From Pseudomonadota bacterium (lineage in GTDB: Bacteria; Pseudomonadota; Alphaproteobacteria; Sphingomonadales; Sphingomonadaceae), in contig JAFABD010000222.1 in the NCBI GenBank assembly GCA_023426225.1, forward strand, positions 1 through 9,038: a stretch of 9,038 nucleotides of DNA, written 5' to 3'. The translations under genes and the position numbers were made by a program. Positions 1-7,112 of this stretch are shown one piece after another. The notes beneath the pieces are model-generated. The model searched no databases. It saw only the letters and a program-made list of their open reading frames with translations, and had not been told where the DNA came from. How positions within the stretch are numbered: the stretch's first letter is position 1; each line of letters opens with the position of its first letter.

Positions 1-1006
1 GCCCCACGCTTTCCTCGGGCACCGGCGTCGGCGTCGTGCCGCCGCCGGGCGGCAGCGTCGGCGGCGTGTACTGGCCGTTATAGGTGCCCATGTGGAACTC
101 GCCGTCCTGCACCAGGCTGCCGAACACCGCCGATCCCTGGATGTAGTTGTGCGTCGTCGCCGCCGCGCCGGGCGCGAGCACCGATCCGCCCCACGCCGTG
201 CTCGCGTCGAGCGTCTTGGCGTCGGGGAAGTTCCAGATCACATGCTCGCCCAGTCCCTGCGTTCCGCCCAGGAAATTGTCGTCGAGCCGCACGTTCGCGC
301 CGCTGACGTTCACCACCGCGGTGTCGGCGCCGTTGAGGTTGAACTGGATCTCGCCGACGCGGTTGAGGTCGTCGGCGGTCAGGTTGAACACCGCCACGCC
401 CTTGGCGTCGGGAACGGCGTTGAACGTCGCGCGATTGCCCGAAATCGTGACCGCGCTGTTCGCCGACAGTCCCTTCAGCGACTGCGACAGGTCGGTCAGG
501 CTGCTCGTCAGCAGGCTCTTCTGCTGGTTGAGCCCGGTGACGAAGCCCGGATCGCTCGTACCCAGCCCGGAGGTGACGCTGTTCTGGTTGACGTTGGTGT
601 TCGCGATCGACCCGCCGACCTTGACCGTCTGCGTCGCGCCGTTGAGGTTGAACCCGCTCGCGACGTTGCCGCCGATCAGCGCGCCCGATCCGTTGTTGAG
701 GTTCTTGATCCCGCCCGTCACGTCGCCAACGACGGTCAGGCCGGGGATGCCCAGCGGCGACGGCGCCGGTGCGGCGATCTGATAGTTCGACGAGCCGCCC
801 GACAGGTTGCCGCCGACAAAGGTGCGCCCCTCAACCTCGGACGAGGACTGGAGGTCGCCCAGCACGACCAGGTTCCACTGGCGCAGCGCGTCGATGCCCG
901 CGACCGACACGCCGGCAACCGACTGGGCGATGCCCGCCGTCGCCACGCCCATCGTCGCCAGCAGCGCCGCCGCCGGCAGCGTCCACCCGATCCGCGCCCG
1001 TGCCAT
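1..1006 (-). CDS. Choice-of-anchor A family secreted protein (C-terminus cut by window edge)
   Basis: Translating the minus strand from the ATG at 1006-1004 gives 335 codons without a stop, running off the left edge, so the gene is partial. Residues 1-29 look like a signal peptide: a basic start (MARAR), a hydrophobic stretch (about 8-24) and small residues near a possible cut after about 24-29. Residues 37-310 resemble the choice-of-anchor A / pAdhesive_15 domain: an early ALRQWNLVVLGDL-like stretch (40-52), then SEVEGRTFVGGNLSG (56-70), repeated GGN/GDV beta-type motifs, and a late GGSVLAPGA (273-281) with HNYIQGS (286-292). From 312 a Pro/Thr/Gly linker begins, as expected before a C-terminal anchoring signal that is not visible. 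PEP-CTERM sorting is common for sphingomonad members but cannot be confirmed here. A purine-rich AAAGGGAATGG lies just upstream of the start. The family is thought to be surface or matrix associated, with no known enzymatic role. It is divergent from the lipid kinase gene. Confidence 0.88.
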   Translation of the reverse strand, partial: MARARIGWTLPAAALLATMGVATAGIAQSVAGVSVAGIDALRQWNLVVLGDLQSSSEVEGRTFVGGNLSGGSSNYQIAAPAPSPLGIPGLTVVGDVTGGIKNLNNGSGALIGGNVASGFNLNGATQTVKVGGSIANTNVNQNSVTSGLGTSDPGFVTGLNQQKSLLTSSLTDLSQSLKGLSANSAVTISGNRATFNAVPDAKGVAVFNLTADDLNRVGEIQFNLNGADTAVVNVSGANVRLDDNFLGGTQGLGEHVIWNFPDAKTLDASTAWGGSVLAPGAAATTHNYIQGSAVFGSLVQDGEFHMGTYNGQYTPPTLPPGGGTTPTPVPEESVG

Positions 1007-1020
1007 TTTCCATTCCCTTT
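1004..1020 (-). promoter_or_regulatory. Ribosome binding region and start of the anchor protein gene
   Basis: Read on the minus strand, a purine-rich AAAGGGAATGGAAA precedes the ATG at 1006-1004. An ATG at 1013-1011 lies in another frame and gives only a 60-codon Gly/Ala-rich product, whereas the frame from 1006 gives a signal peptide and a recognisable domain. This decides the start. Confidence 0.5.
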
Positions 1021-1075
1021 CGATCACTTCGTCATCGCGCATAGCCTTGTTGCGCTTCCGGAAGAATGTCAGCCT

Positions 1076-1083
1076 ATGGTTAA
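1076..1083 (-). promoter_or_regulatory. CtrA-like half-site TTAACCAT
   Basis: The minus strand reads TTAACCAT exactly, which is the well-known 8-base CtrA half-site of alphaproteobacteria. It lies 70 bp upstream of the anchor protein start and about 80 bp upstream of the lipid kinase start, inside the divergent intergenic region. AT-rich words are rare in this GC-rich region. There is no second TTAA at the 7-base spacing of the full TTAA-N7-TTAA site. Binding is inference only. Confidence 0.35.
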
Positions 1084-1153
1084 CGCCTGTCCCGTGCCGG
1101 GATGCGGATCGTCTGGCGCGGCCGGGGCGTTACCCGCGGTCCACGCAAGCCAT

Positions 1154-1165
1154 GGAGGATGGGTG
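1154..1165 (+). promoter_or_regulatory. Shine-Dalgarno GGAGG supporting the GTG start of the lipid kinase
   Basis: GGAGG at 1154-1158 is followed after 4 bases by GTG at 1163-1165. The spacing is on the short side, but no comparable motif precedes the alternative in-frame ATG at 1076. Two nearby ATGs (1152 and 1159) are out of frame. Confidence 0.5.
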
Positions 1166-2053
1166 AAGCCCCGGCAGCAACGATCGATCGCCCTGCTCGT
1201 CAACACGCGGTCGCGCAACGGCGACCGCTGGTTTCGCCGTGCCTGCGCCGCCTTTGCCGACCGCGGCGTCACGGTCGATGCCCAGGCGGTGGACAGCCCC
1301 GACGCGCTTGCGCCGCGGCTGCGGCAGATCCTCAAGCGCAAGCCCGACATCGTCGCGCTGGGCGGCGGCGACGGCACGATCAGCGCGCTGGTCGACGAGA
1401 TGGTCGGCCATGACGTCGCGCTGGGCGTGCTCCCCTTCGGCACCGCCAACAGCTTCGCCCGCTCGCTCGGCATCCCGCTCGAGGTCGACGGGGCGGTCGA
1501 GACGATCGTCGCCGGACGGCCGCGGCGGATCGACCTGGGGCGGATCGGCGACGATTATTTCGCCAACGCCGCCGCCATCGGCCTGTCGCCGCGGATCGCG
1601 CAAACCGTGCCGCACGCCGCCAAGCGCTGGTTCGGCCGCGCGGGCTATCTCGCCTGGGCGGCGATCCAGTTCGCGCGCTTCCGCCCCTTCACCCTGATCA
1701 TCGACCAGGACGGCGCCGAGACCCGACTGCGCGTCGTCGAGGTCCGCATCGCCAACGGCGCCTTCCACGGCGGCACCGAACTGGTCGACTCGGCCCGCGT
1801 CGACAGCGGCCAGATCGTCGTCCAGGCCGTGAAGGGCCATGTCCGCCGCCGGCTGATCGGCAACTGGGCCAAGGCGGTGCTCGGCCTGCCGCGCCACGAC
1901 GACAGCGTCGACTTTCGCGGCGCCCGCATCGGCATCCGCACCGAGCCGCCGCTGCCGATCTCGATCGACGGCGAGGTCCTCGCCCGGACCCCGGCGGTCG
2001 CGAGCATCGCCGCCGGGGTGATCGAGGTGATGGTCCCCGCCCGGACCGATTAG
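1163..2053 (+). CDS. Diacylglycerol kinase family lipid kinase (YegS/DAGK type)
   Basis: A 296-residue protein with the layout of bacterial DAGK-catalytic-domain lipid kinases, which transfer the ATP gamma-phosphate to a lipid hydroxyl (diacylglycerol, or a sphingoid or other long-chain lipid). The N-terminal strand SIALLVN (8-14) leads to the nucleotide-binding GGGDGT (67-72), then LPFGTANSFARSLGIP (90-105), the second signature of the family. The C-terminal beta-sandwich contains RIANGAFHGG (195-204) and ends with SIDGE (267-271), the usual late acidic motif. No membrane segment is evident, so it is probably a soluble enzyme acting at the inner membrane face. I chose GTG 1163 because GGAGG lies at 1154-1158 and homologues usually start just before the first beta strand. 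An in-frame ATG at 1076 would add 29 residues of unfamily-like sequence. The lipid substrate cannot be told from sequence. It is convergent with valS, with overlapping stops. Confidence 0.87.
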   Translation: MKPRQQRSIALLVNTRSRNGDRWFRRACAAFADRGVTVDAQAVDSPDALAPRLRQILKRKPDIVALGGGDGTISALVDEMVGHDVALGVLPFGTANSFARSLGIPLEVDGAVETIVAGRPRRIDLGRIGDDYFANAAAIGLSPRIAQTVPHAAKRWFGRAGYLAWAAIQFARFRPFTLIIDQDGAETRLRVVEVRIANGAFHGGTELVDSARVDSGQIVVQAVKGHVRRRLIGNWAKAVLGLPRHDDSVDFRGARIGIRTEPPLPISIDGEVLARTPAVASIAAGVIEVMVPARTD

Positions 2054-4731
2054 CCCAGCCGGGCGAGCGCCGCGGTCAGCCGGTCGGCCTCCGCCGCCTT
2101 TTCGGCATGGTCGGCGCGCGCCTTTTCGACCGCCTCGGGCTTGGCCCGCTCGACGAAGCTGGGGTTGGCGAGCCGCCCGGCGAGGCTGTCGCGTTCCTTG
2201 GCCGCCGCGGCGATCGCCTTGGTCAGCCGCGCACGCTCGGCCTCGAGATCGACGACGTCGCCCAGCGGCATCACGAAGGTCGCCTCGTCGACGACGATCT
2301 GGAGCGCGCCGCCCGCCGGCGCCTCGCCCTGTGCCTGGTCGACGCGGCCCAGCCGCGCCAGCGCCGCGTCCTGCCGACCCAGCCGCGCCAGCGTCTCGGC
2401 CGAGGCATCACGGACGTGCAGCGCCAGCCGCGCGCCCGGCGGCACGTTGAGTTCGGTGCGCGCCGCGCGGATCTCGCTCACCAGCCGGATCAGCCAGTCG
2501 ATCTCCTGCGCCGCCGCGGGGTCGAGCGCGCGCGCGTCGGCCATCGGCCAGTGCGCGACGATCAGGTCATGGTCGCGCGGCCCCATCTTCGACCACAGTT
2601 CTTCGGTGATGAAGGGCATGAACGGGTGGAGCATGACGAGGATCTGGTCGAGCGCCCAGCCGGCGACGGCGCGCGTCTCGTCGGCGCCCTCGACGCCCTC
2701 GCCCTGCAGCACCGGCTTGATGAGTTCGAGATACCAGTCGCAGAAGCGGCTCCACACGAACTGATAGATCGTGTTCGCCGCCTCGTCGAAGCGCAGATCG
2801 GCGAGCGCAAGGTCGAGCGCCTGCACCGTGGCGACGGTTTCCGCGATGATCCAGCGGTTTACGGCCAGCTCCGCAGACGGCGCCTCAAGCTGCTTGCTCG
2901 CCGCGATGCCGTTCGACTGGCAGAAGCGCGCGGCGTTCCACAGCTTGGTCGCGAAGTTGCGATAGCCCTCGATCCGCTTCTCATCCATCTTGATGTCGCG
3001 GCCCTGGCTTTCCATCGCCGCCATGAAGAAGCGCAGCGCATCGGCGCCGTACTTGTCGATCAGCCCCAGCGGATCGACCGTATTGCCCTTGGACTTCGAC
3101 ATCTTCTGGCCGTCCGCCGCGCGGACAAGACCGTGGAGATACAGCGTCTTGAACGGCACTTCTTTCATGAAGTGCAAACCCTGCATCAGCATCCGCGCGT
3201 CCCAGAAGAACAGGATGTCGAAGCCCGAGATCAGCACGTCGTTGGGATAGCGGCCGCCCAGCGTCGGGTCGGTATTCTCGGGCCAGCCGAGCGTCGCGAA
3301 CGGCCACAGTGCCGAGGAGAACCAGGTGTCGAGCACGTCGGGGTCGCGGGTGAGCGCAACGCCCTCGCCCGCCTGTGCCTGCGCCTCTTCCTCGGTTTCG
3401 GCGACATAGGCATTGCCGTCGGCATCGAACCACGCCGGGATGCGGTGGCCCCACCAGAGCTGGCGGCTGACGCACCAGGGCTGGATGTTTTCCATCCAGT
3501 TGAAATAGGTCTTTTCCCACGCCTTCGGCACGACCCGGGTGGCACCCGAACGGACCGCCTCGATCGCGGGCTGCGCCAGCGTCTTGGCGTCGACATACCA
3601 TTGGTCGGTCAGCCACGGCTCGATCACCTGGCCCGAACGGTCGCCGAACGGCGTCTGGATCGTGCGCGGCTCGGCATCGTGCTCGTTGCCGTCCTTGTCG
3701 ACGAACGGCACGAGGAAGCCCTCTTCCTTCAGCCGCGCGACGATGGCCTTGCGCGCATCGAACCGGTCGAGCCCGATCAGTTCGGCCGGGACCAGCCCGT
3801 CCTGCGTCTGGCAGATCGCCGCCTTGGCATCGAGCATGTTGAGCATCGCCGCCGCCTTGAACCCGGCGCGAACACCCACTTCGAAGTCGTTGAAATCATG
3901 GCCCGGCGTGATCTTCACCGCGCCCGAACCCAGTTCGGGATCGGCATGTTCGTCGGCAATGATCGGGATCAGGCGGCCGGTGATCGGCAGCCGGACCTGC
4001 TTGCCGACCAGCGCCTTGTACCGTTCGTCCTCGGGATGCACGGCGACGGCCATGTCGGCGAGCATCGTTTCGGGGCGCGTCGTCGCGACCTGGATGAAGC
4101 CCGAGCCGTCGGCCAGCGGATAGCGCAGGTGCCAGAAATTGCCGCGAACCTCGCGGGTTTCGACTTCAAGGTCCGAGATCGCCGTGCCGAGGCCCGGATC
4201 CCAGTTGACCAGCCGCTTGTCGCGATAGAGCAGCCCCTCGCGATAAAGCTGGACGAACACCTTCAGCACCGCCTTGCTGAAGCCCTCGTCCATCGTGAAG
4301 CGCTCGTTCGCCCAGTCCATCGAACAGCCGAGCCGGCGGAGCTGGCCGGTGATCGCGCCGCCGCTCTCTGCCTTCCACTTCCAGACGAGGTCGACGAACT
4401 GTTCGCGCGTGTAGTTGGTGCGCTTGTCCTGGCGCGCGTTGAGCTGGCGCTCGACCACCATCTGCGTCGCGATGCCGGCATGGTCGGTGCCGACGACCCA
4501 GCGCGCATCCTTGCCCTTCAGCCGGGCATGGCGGACGAGAATGTCCTGCAGCGTGTTGTCGAGCGCGTGGCCGATGTGCAGGCTGCCCGTCACGTTGGGC
4601 GGCGGGTTGACGATCGTCCACGGATCGGCGCCCGGACGGTCGGGACGGAACAGCCCCTCGCCTTCCCAATGGGCATACCAGCGGGATTCGATTTCGGCGG
4701 GGTCGAAAGTCTTCGGAAGCTCGGTGGTCAT
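2050..4731 (-). CDS. valS: Valine--tRNA ligase
   Basis: A complete 893-residue class I aminoacyl-tRNA synthetase that charges tRNA-Val with valine in the cytoplasm and edits misactivated threonine. The N-terminal catalytic signature PPPNVTGSLHIGHAL (43-57) contains HIGH (52-55). The CP1 editing domain shows ATTRPETMLAD (216-226) and GSGAVKITPGHDFND (268-282). The catalytic core resumes with WCVSRQLWWGHRIPAW (419-434) and DVLDTWFSS (465-473). KMSKS is at 543-547, followed by GNTVDPLGLIDKYGADALR. The anticodon-binding domain occupies roughly 620-770, and a charged, coiled-coil-like C-terminal arm typical of ValS covers about 825-893. The length fits bacterial ValS, and no key residue is missing. 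ATG 4731 fits the usual N-terminus (PKTFDPAEIE), although no clear Shine-Dalgarno precedes it. A 10-residue near-repeat occurs at 781-800. Confidence 0.98.
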   Translation of the reverse strand: MTTELPKTFDPAEIESRWYAHWEGEGLFRPDRPGADPWTIVNPPPNVTGSLHIGHALDNTLQDILVRHARLKGKDARWVVGTDHAGIATQMVVERQLNARQDKRTNYTREQFVDLVWKWKAESGGAITGQLRRLGCSMDWANERFTMDEGFSKAVLKVFVQLYREGLLYRDKRLVNWDPGLGTAISDLEVETREVRGNFWHLRYPLADGSGFIQVATTRPETMLADMAVAVHPEDERYKALVGKQVRLPITGRLIPIIADEHADPELGSGAVKITPGHDFNDFEVGVRAGFKAAAMLNMLDAKAAICQTQDGLVPAELIGLDRFDARKAIVARLKEEGFLVPFVDKDGNEHDAEPRTIQTPFGDRSGQVIEPWLTDQWYVDAKTLAQPAIEAVRSGATRVVPKAWEKTYFNWMENIQPWCVSRQLWWGHRIPAWFDADGNAYVAETEEEAQAQAGEGVALTRDPDVLDTWFSSALWPFATLGWPENTDPTLGGRYPNDVLISGFDILFFWDARMLMQGLHFMKEVPFKTLYLHGLVRAADGQKMSKSKGNTVDPLGLIDKYGADALRFFMAAMESQGRDIKMDEKRIEGYRNFATKLWNAARFCQSNGIAASKQLEAPSAELAVNRWIIAETVATVQALDLALADLRFDEAANTIYQFVWSRFCDWYLELIKPVLQGEGVEGADETRAVAGWALDQILVMLHPFMPFITEELWSKMGPRDHDLIVAHWPMADARALDPAAAQEIDWLIRLVSEIRAARTELNVPPGARLALHVRDASAETLARLGRQDAALARLGRVDQAQGEAPAGGALQIVVDEATFVMPLGDVVDLEAERARLTKAIAAAAKERDSLAGRLANPSFVERAKPEAVEKARADHAEKAAEADRLTAALARLG
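2348..2393 (-). repeat. 30-bp-period direct repeat inside valS
   Basis: CCCAGCCGCGCCAGCG occurs exactly at 2348-2363 and again at 2378-2393, a spacing of 30 bp or ten codons. On the coding strand it yields LARLGRQDAA followed by LARLGRVDQA (residues 781-800), between the anticodon-binding domain and the C-terminal arm. It keeps the frame and may be a small tandem duplication or just Leu/Ala/Arg-rich helix composition. Confidence 0.6.
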
Positions 4732-4735
4732 CGGC

Positions 4736-4787
4736 CGCGCTTAGCGCGAACGCGGGCGAAACCAAACCCCCCGTCGCATCGCCCGCG
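4736..4787 (-). promoter_or_regulatory. Structured 5' leader of valS (two hairpins next to the start codon)
   Basis: On the minus strand CGCGGGCGA (4787-4779) is perfectly complementary to TCGCCCGCG (4759-4751), a 9-bp stem with a 19-base loop. A second 5-bp stem, CGCGC-TAA-GCGCG (4748-4736), ends 4 bases before the valS ATG. No Shine-Dalgarno sequence is visible between them and the start codon. The pairing is seen directly. A regulatory role in valS translation or attenuation is inference, since any leader at this GC content folds easily. Confidence 0.35.
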
Positions 4788-4864
4788 CCAAAGGTTCCAA
4801 TAGTTCCGGGAAAACGCCATGTGCCCGCCCCCGCGCCGCCCGGCGGACGCGGCCGGGACGGCAG

Positions 4865-4893
4865 ATTGGAGCAGGCGAAATCCTAAATGGCAA
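4865..4893 (-). promoter_or_regulatory. valS: Candidate sigma70-type promoter for valS
   Basis: The minus strand has TTGCCA (4893-4888), a spacer of exactly 17 bases and TCCAAT (4870-4865). These match TTGACA at 5 of 6 positions and TATAAT at 4 of 6. This is the most AT-rich spot in the 258-bp gap upstream of valS. It would give a leader of about 125 bases containing the two hairpins near the start codon. It lies downstream of the hairpin that follows the peptidase gene, which fits an independent valS transcript. Confidence 0.4.
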
Positions 4894-4950
4894 GCCCCCG
4901 CGCCCGCACGGCGCAGCGGCATGGCGCATCGCCACCCGGGCAGGCCGGGC

Positions 4951-4983
4951 GCGCCCCGTCCCGCCCCGCGGCGGGAGGGGCGC
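4951..4983 (-). terminator. GC-rich hairpin after the S9 peptidase gene, probable terminator
   Basis: Seven bases after the peptidase stop codon (TGA 4992-4990), two 7-bp stem segments (4970-4976 with 4959-4965, and 4977-4983 with 4951-4957) form a 14-bp hairpin with one bulged base (4958) and a 4-base loop. No U-tract follows, so this is not a classic intrinsic terminator. It could stop or pause transcription in an organism of this GC content, or protect the mRNA 3' end. Confidence 0.45.
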
Positions 4984-4989
4984 CTACCG

Positions 4990-7032
4990 TCATTCGCCCT
5001 TGGTGTACTTGTTCATCCAGCCGAGCACCTCGCCATACCATTGCATCGAGTTCTTCGGCTTGAGCACCCAGTGGTTCTCGTCGGGGAACACCACCAGCCG
5101 CGACGGCACGTTGCGCCGCTGAAGCGCGGTGAACGCCGCCAGCCCCTGCGTATAGGGGATGCGGAAGTCCTTTTCGCCGGTGATGACGAGCTGCGGCGTC
5201 TTCCATTCGGTGACGTGGTTGACGGGGTTCCATTTCTCGAACGCCTGCGGGTCCTCGAAATAGGCCTTGCCGCCATGCTCCCACTCGTCGAACCACAGCT
5301 CCTCGGTCTCATATGCCATGGCGCGCGCGTCGAACACGCCGTCATGCTGGACGATGCACTTGAACCGATCGGGCCAGCGCCCCTCGATCCAGTTCATCAT
5401 ATAGCCGCCATAGGAGGCGCCGAGCGCGCAGGCATTGCCCGCGTCGAGGAACGCGAACCGGTCGGTCGCGGCCTTGAGGCCCTTTTGCAGATCCTCGAGC
5501 GGCCAGCCGCCCCAGTTGTTGCGGATCGCGTCGGTAAAGGCCTGGCCGTATCCGGTCGAGCCGTGGAAATCGACCGCGACGACGGCATAGCCCGCGCCCG
5601 CGAACACCGCCGGGTTCCAGCGGTACGACCAGCTGTTGCCCATGCTGCCCTGCGGCCCGCCATGGACGATGAACGCGATCGGTGCCTTGGCCCCCGCCGC
5701 CAGCCCCGCCGGCCGGGCGACATAGCCCCAGACGGTGTCGTTGTTCGCGCCGGTGAAGCTGTAGCGCGTGATTTCGGGCATCACGATGCCGGCGAGCTTT
5801 TCGGCGTTGACCGCGGTGAGCCGCGCCGTCGCCTTGCCCTTGAGCAGGTAGAAATCGTCGGGCGCGGTCAGGCTGTTCATCGCATAGACGACGCCGCCCT
5901 TGCTCACCGCCACGGCCGAGACGCTGCCCTTGTCGGTCAGCCGGCTGACCTTGCCGGTCGCGGCGTCGACCGCGAACAGCGGTTCTTCCTGAACGTCCTG
6001 CGCGGTGACGTAGAGCGTCCGCGAATCGGGCGACCACGCGATCGACGCGACCGAACGGTCCCAGCCCTGCGTCAGCGAACGGACCTCGCCCGTGGCGAGG
6101 TTGCGCAGCTTGAGCACCTGACGATCGGCCTCATAGCCCGCGCGCGCCATCGACGCCCAGGCGAGCCACTTGCCGTCGGGCGAGACGGCGGGGAGCGTGT
6201 CGGTGCCGTGATTGTCGGCGGTGAGGTTGACCGGCTTGGCCGAGCCGTCGGCGGGCACCGCGAAGATGTCGAGATTGGTCGACAGCGGTTCGATCCGCCC
6301 CGCCTCGCGCAGCGCGAAATAGATCGTCTTGCTGTCGGGCGACCAGGCGATCTCCTCGCCGCCGCCGAACGGCTTCGACGGCGTGTCGCCGATCAGCGTG
6401 CCGCCCACCGCCAGCGCCTCGCCGGTGGCGCCCTGCGGCCCGAAGGGCAGCACGAAGAGCTGCGAGCGCTCGCCGTTCGCCCATGTGTCCCAGTGGCGAA
6501 CGAAAAGCTGGTCATAGGTGCGGCCCGAACCGGCGTTCGGATCCTTCTTCACCTGGGCGGGGGTGAGGCCGGGGGCGCCGGGCTTGCGATCAGCCCAGAC
6601 GAGCAGCTTCGACCCGTCGGGCGACACCTTGTACCCGCCGAAGCCGCCCTGGATGTGCGTGAGCTGGACCGGCGCGCCGCCGGTGATCGCGACGCCCCAC
6701 AACTGGTCCTCGCCGCCCTTGTCGGAGGTGAAATAGACGGTCTTGCCGTCGGCGGCGAATTGCGGCGCCGTCTCGTTGACGTCGGCCTCGGCGACGAGCT
6801 TTTCGGGCCGGGCGCCCTTGGCGGTCAGGTCGAGCCGCCACAGGTCGAACCGGCCGCGATTGGCGGCCAGGTCGGTCTCGCGCTGCTGCCAGACGAGCCA
6901 GTGGCCGTCGGGCGAGACGCTGGGCGACCCGACGCGCGACAGCGCGGCAACGTCCTGGATGGTCAGGTCACGGGCCGCGGCGGGCGCGGCGACGAAGGCG
7001 AGCGCAACGCCCGCGAGCAGGAGGTGCTTCAT
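4990..7032 (-). CDS. Exported S9 family serine peptidase (DPP5-like, prolyl oligopeptidase superfamily)
   Basis: A 680-residue protein. Residues 1-20 form a signal peptide (MKHLLLAG then a hydrophobic core, ending APAAA before RD), so it is exported, probably to the periplasm. Residues about 25-410 form a beta-propeller with repeated SPDG/SPDS blade motifs (40-42, 137-140, 231-234, 284-287, 334-337) typical of WD40/PD40-like propellers. The alpha/beta-hydrolase domain carries HGGPQGSMGNSW (457-468) near the oxyanion region, the nucleophile Ser540 in GASYGGYM (538-545), Asp622 in TGEKDFRIPYTQG (618-630) and His654 in FPDENHWV (649-656). This pattern and the C-terminal VLKPKNSMQWY match the S9C/dipeptidyl-peptidase-5 group, which removes dipeptides from peptide N-termini. 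The start at ATG 7032 is set by the signal peptide. The same frame stays open upstream inside the kinase gene, but that extension is not credible. There is no clear Shine-Dalgarno. It lies 80 bp downstream of the LOV kinase gene and could share its transcript. Confidence 0.93.
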   Translation of the reverse strand: MKHLLLAGVALAFVAAPAAARDLTIQDVAALSRVGSPSVSPDGHWLVWQQRETDLAANRGRFDLWRLDLTAKGARPEKLVAEADVNETAPQFAADGKTVYFTSDKGGEDQLWGVAITGGAPVQLTHIQGGFGGYKVSPDGSKLLVWADRKPGAPGLTPAQVKKDPNAGSGRTYDQLFVRHWDTWANGERSQLFVLPFGPQGATGEALAVGGTLIGDTPSKPFGGGEEIAWSPDSKTIYFALREAGRIEPLSTNLDIFAVPADGSAKPVNLTADNHGTDTLPAVSPDGKWLAWASMARAGYEADRQVLKLRNLATGEVRSLTQGWDRSVASIAWSPDSRTLYVTAQDVQEEPLFAVDAATGKVSRLTDKGSVSAVAVSKGGVVYAMNSLTAPDDFYLLKGKATARLTAVNAEKLAGIVMPEITRYSFTGANNDTVWGYVARPAGLAAGAKAPIAFIVHGGPQGSMGNSWSYRWNPAVFAGAGYAVVAVDFHGSTGYGQAFTDAIRNNWGGWPLEDLQKGLKAATDRFAFLDAGNACALGASYGGYMMNWIEGRWPDRFKCIVQHDGVFDARAMAYETEELWFDEWEHGGKAYFEDPQAFEKWNPVNHVTEWKTPQLVITGEKDFRIPYTQGLAAFTALQRRNVPSRLVVFPDENHWVLKPKNSMQWYGEVLGWMNKYTKGE

Positions 7033-7051
7033 GGCGGCGAGATAGAGCAGA

Positions 7052-7065
7052 AGGTTGCGCAGGTT
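7052..7065. repeat. Short direct repeat AGGTT-N4-AGGTT upstream of the peptidase gene
   Basis: AGGTT at 7052-7056 and 7061-7065 repeats with a 9-bp period in the 80-bp gap between the LOV kinase stop and the peptidase start. It sits beside the only AT-rich patch there (TTACAATAT, 7064-7072). It could be a regulator site or part of a promoter, but it is short enough to be chance. Confidence 0.2.
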
Positions 7066-7112
7066 ACAATATCGCGCGTCGTTTGCGCGCCGCCCGGCCG
7101 GGGCTCGCGGGC

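Noticed and set aside
147..782. 211-codon plus-strand frame with Ser/Pro/Leu-rich product
   Set aside because: It is the shadow of the anchor protein gene, which has a signal peptide and a family-like domain on the minus strand.
92..1162. Upstream extension of the lipid kinase frame back to 92
   Set aside because: The extra 357 residues overlie the anchor protein gene on the other strand and are Arg/Val/Ala-rich with no domain. The GGAGG before GTG 1163 and family length favour the short form.
2107..4803. 898-codon open frame on the plus strand, antisense to valS
   Set aside because: It lies over a complete ValS with all signature motifs. Its product is Arg/His/Ala/Asp-rich without any recognisable domain, as expected of a GC-driven antisense frame.
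4794..4807. Tandem GGAAC words on the minus strand, considered as a -35 element of an EcfG (general stress response) promoter
   Set aside because: No CGTT-like -10 element is present 16 or 17 bases downstream of either copy.
4728..4935. Two 64-codon minus-strand frames in the gap upstream of valS, tested as a leader peptide or small gene
   Set aside because: Products are Arg/Gly-rich, there is no ribosome binding site, no run of valine codons as in an attenuator peptide, and the region is better explained as promoter and leader.
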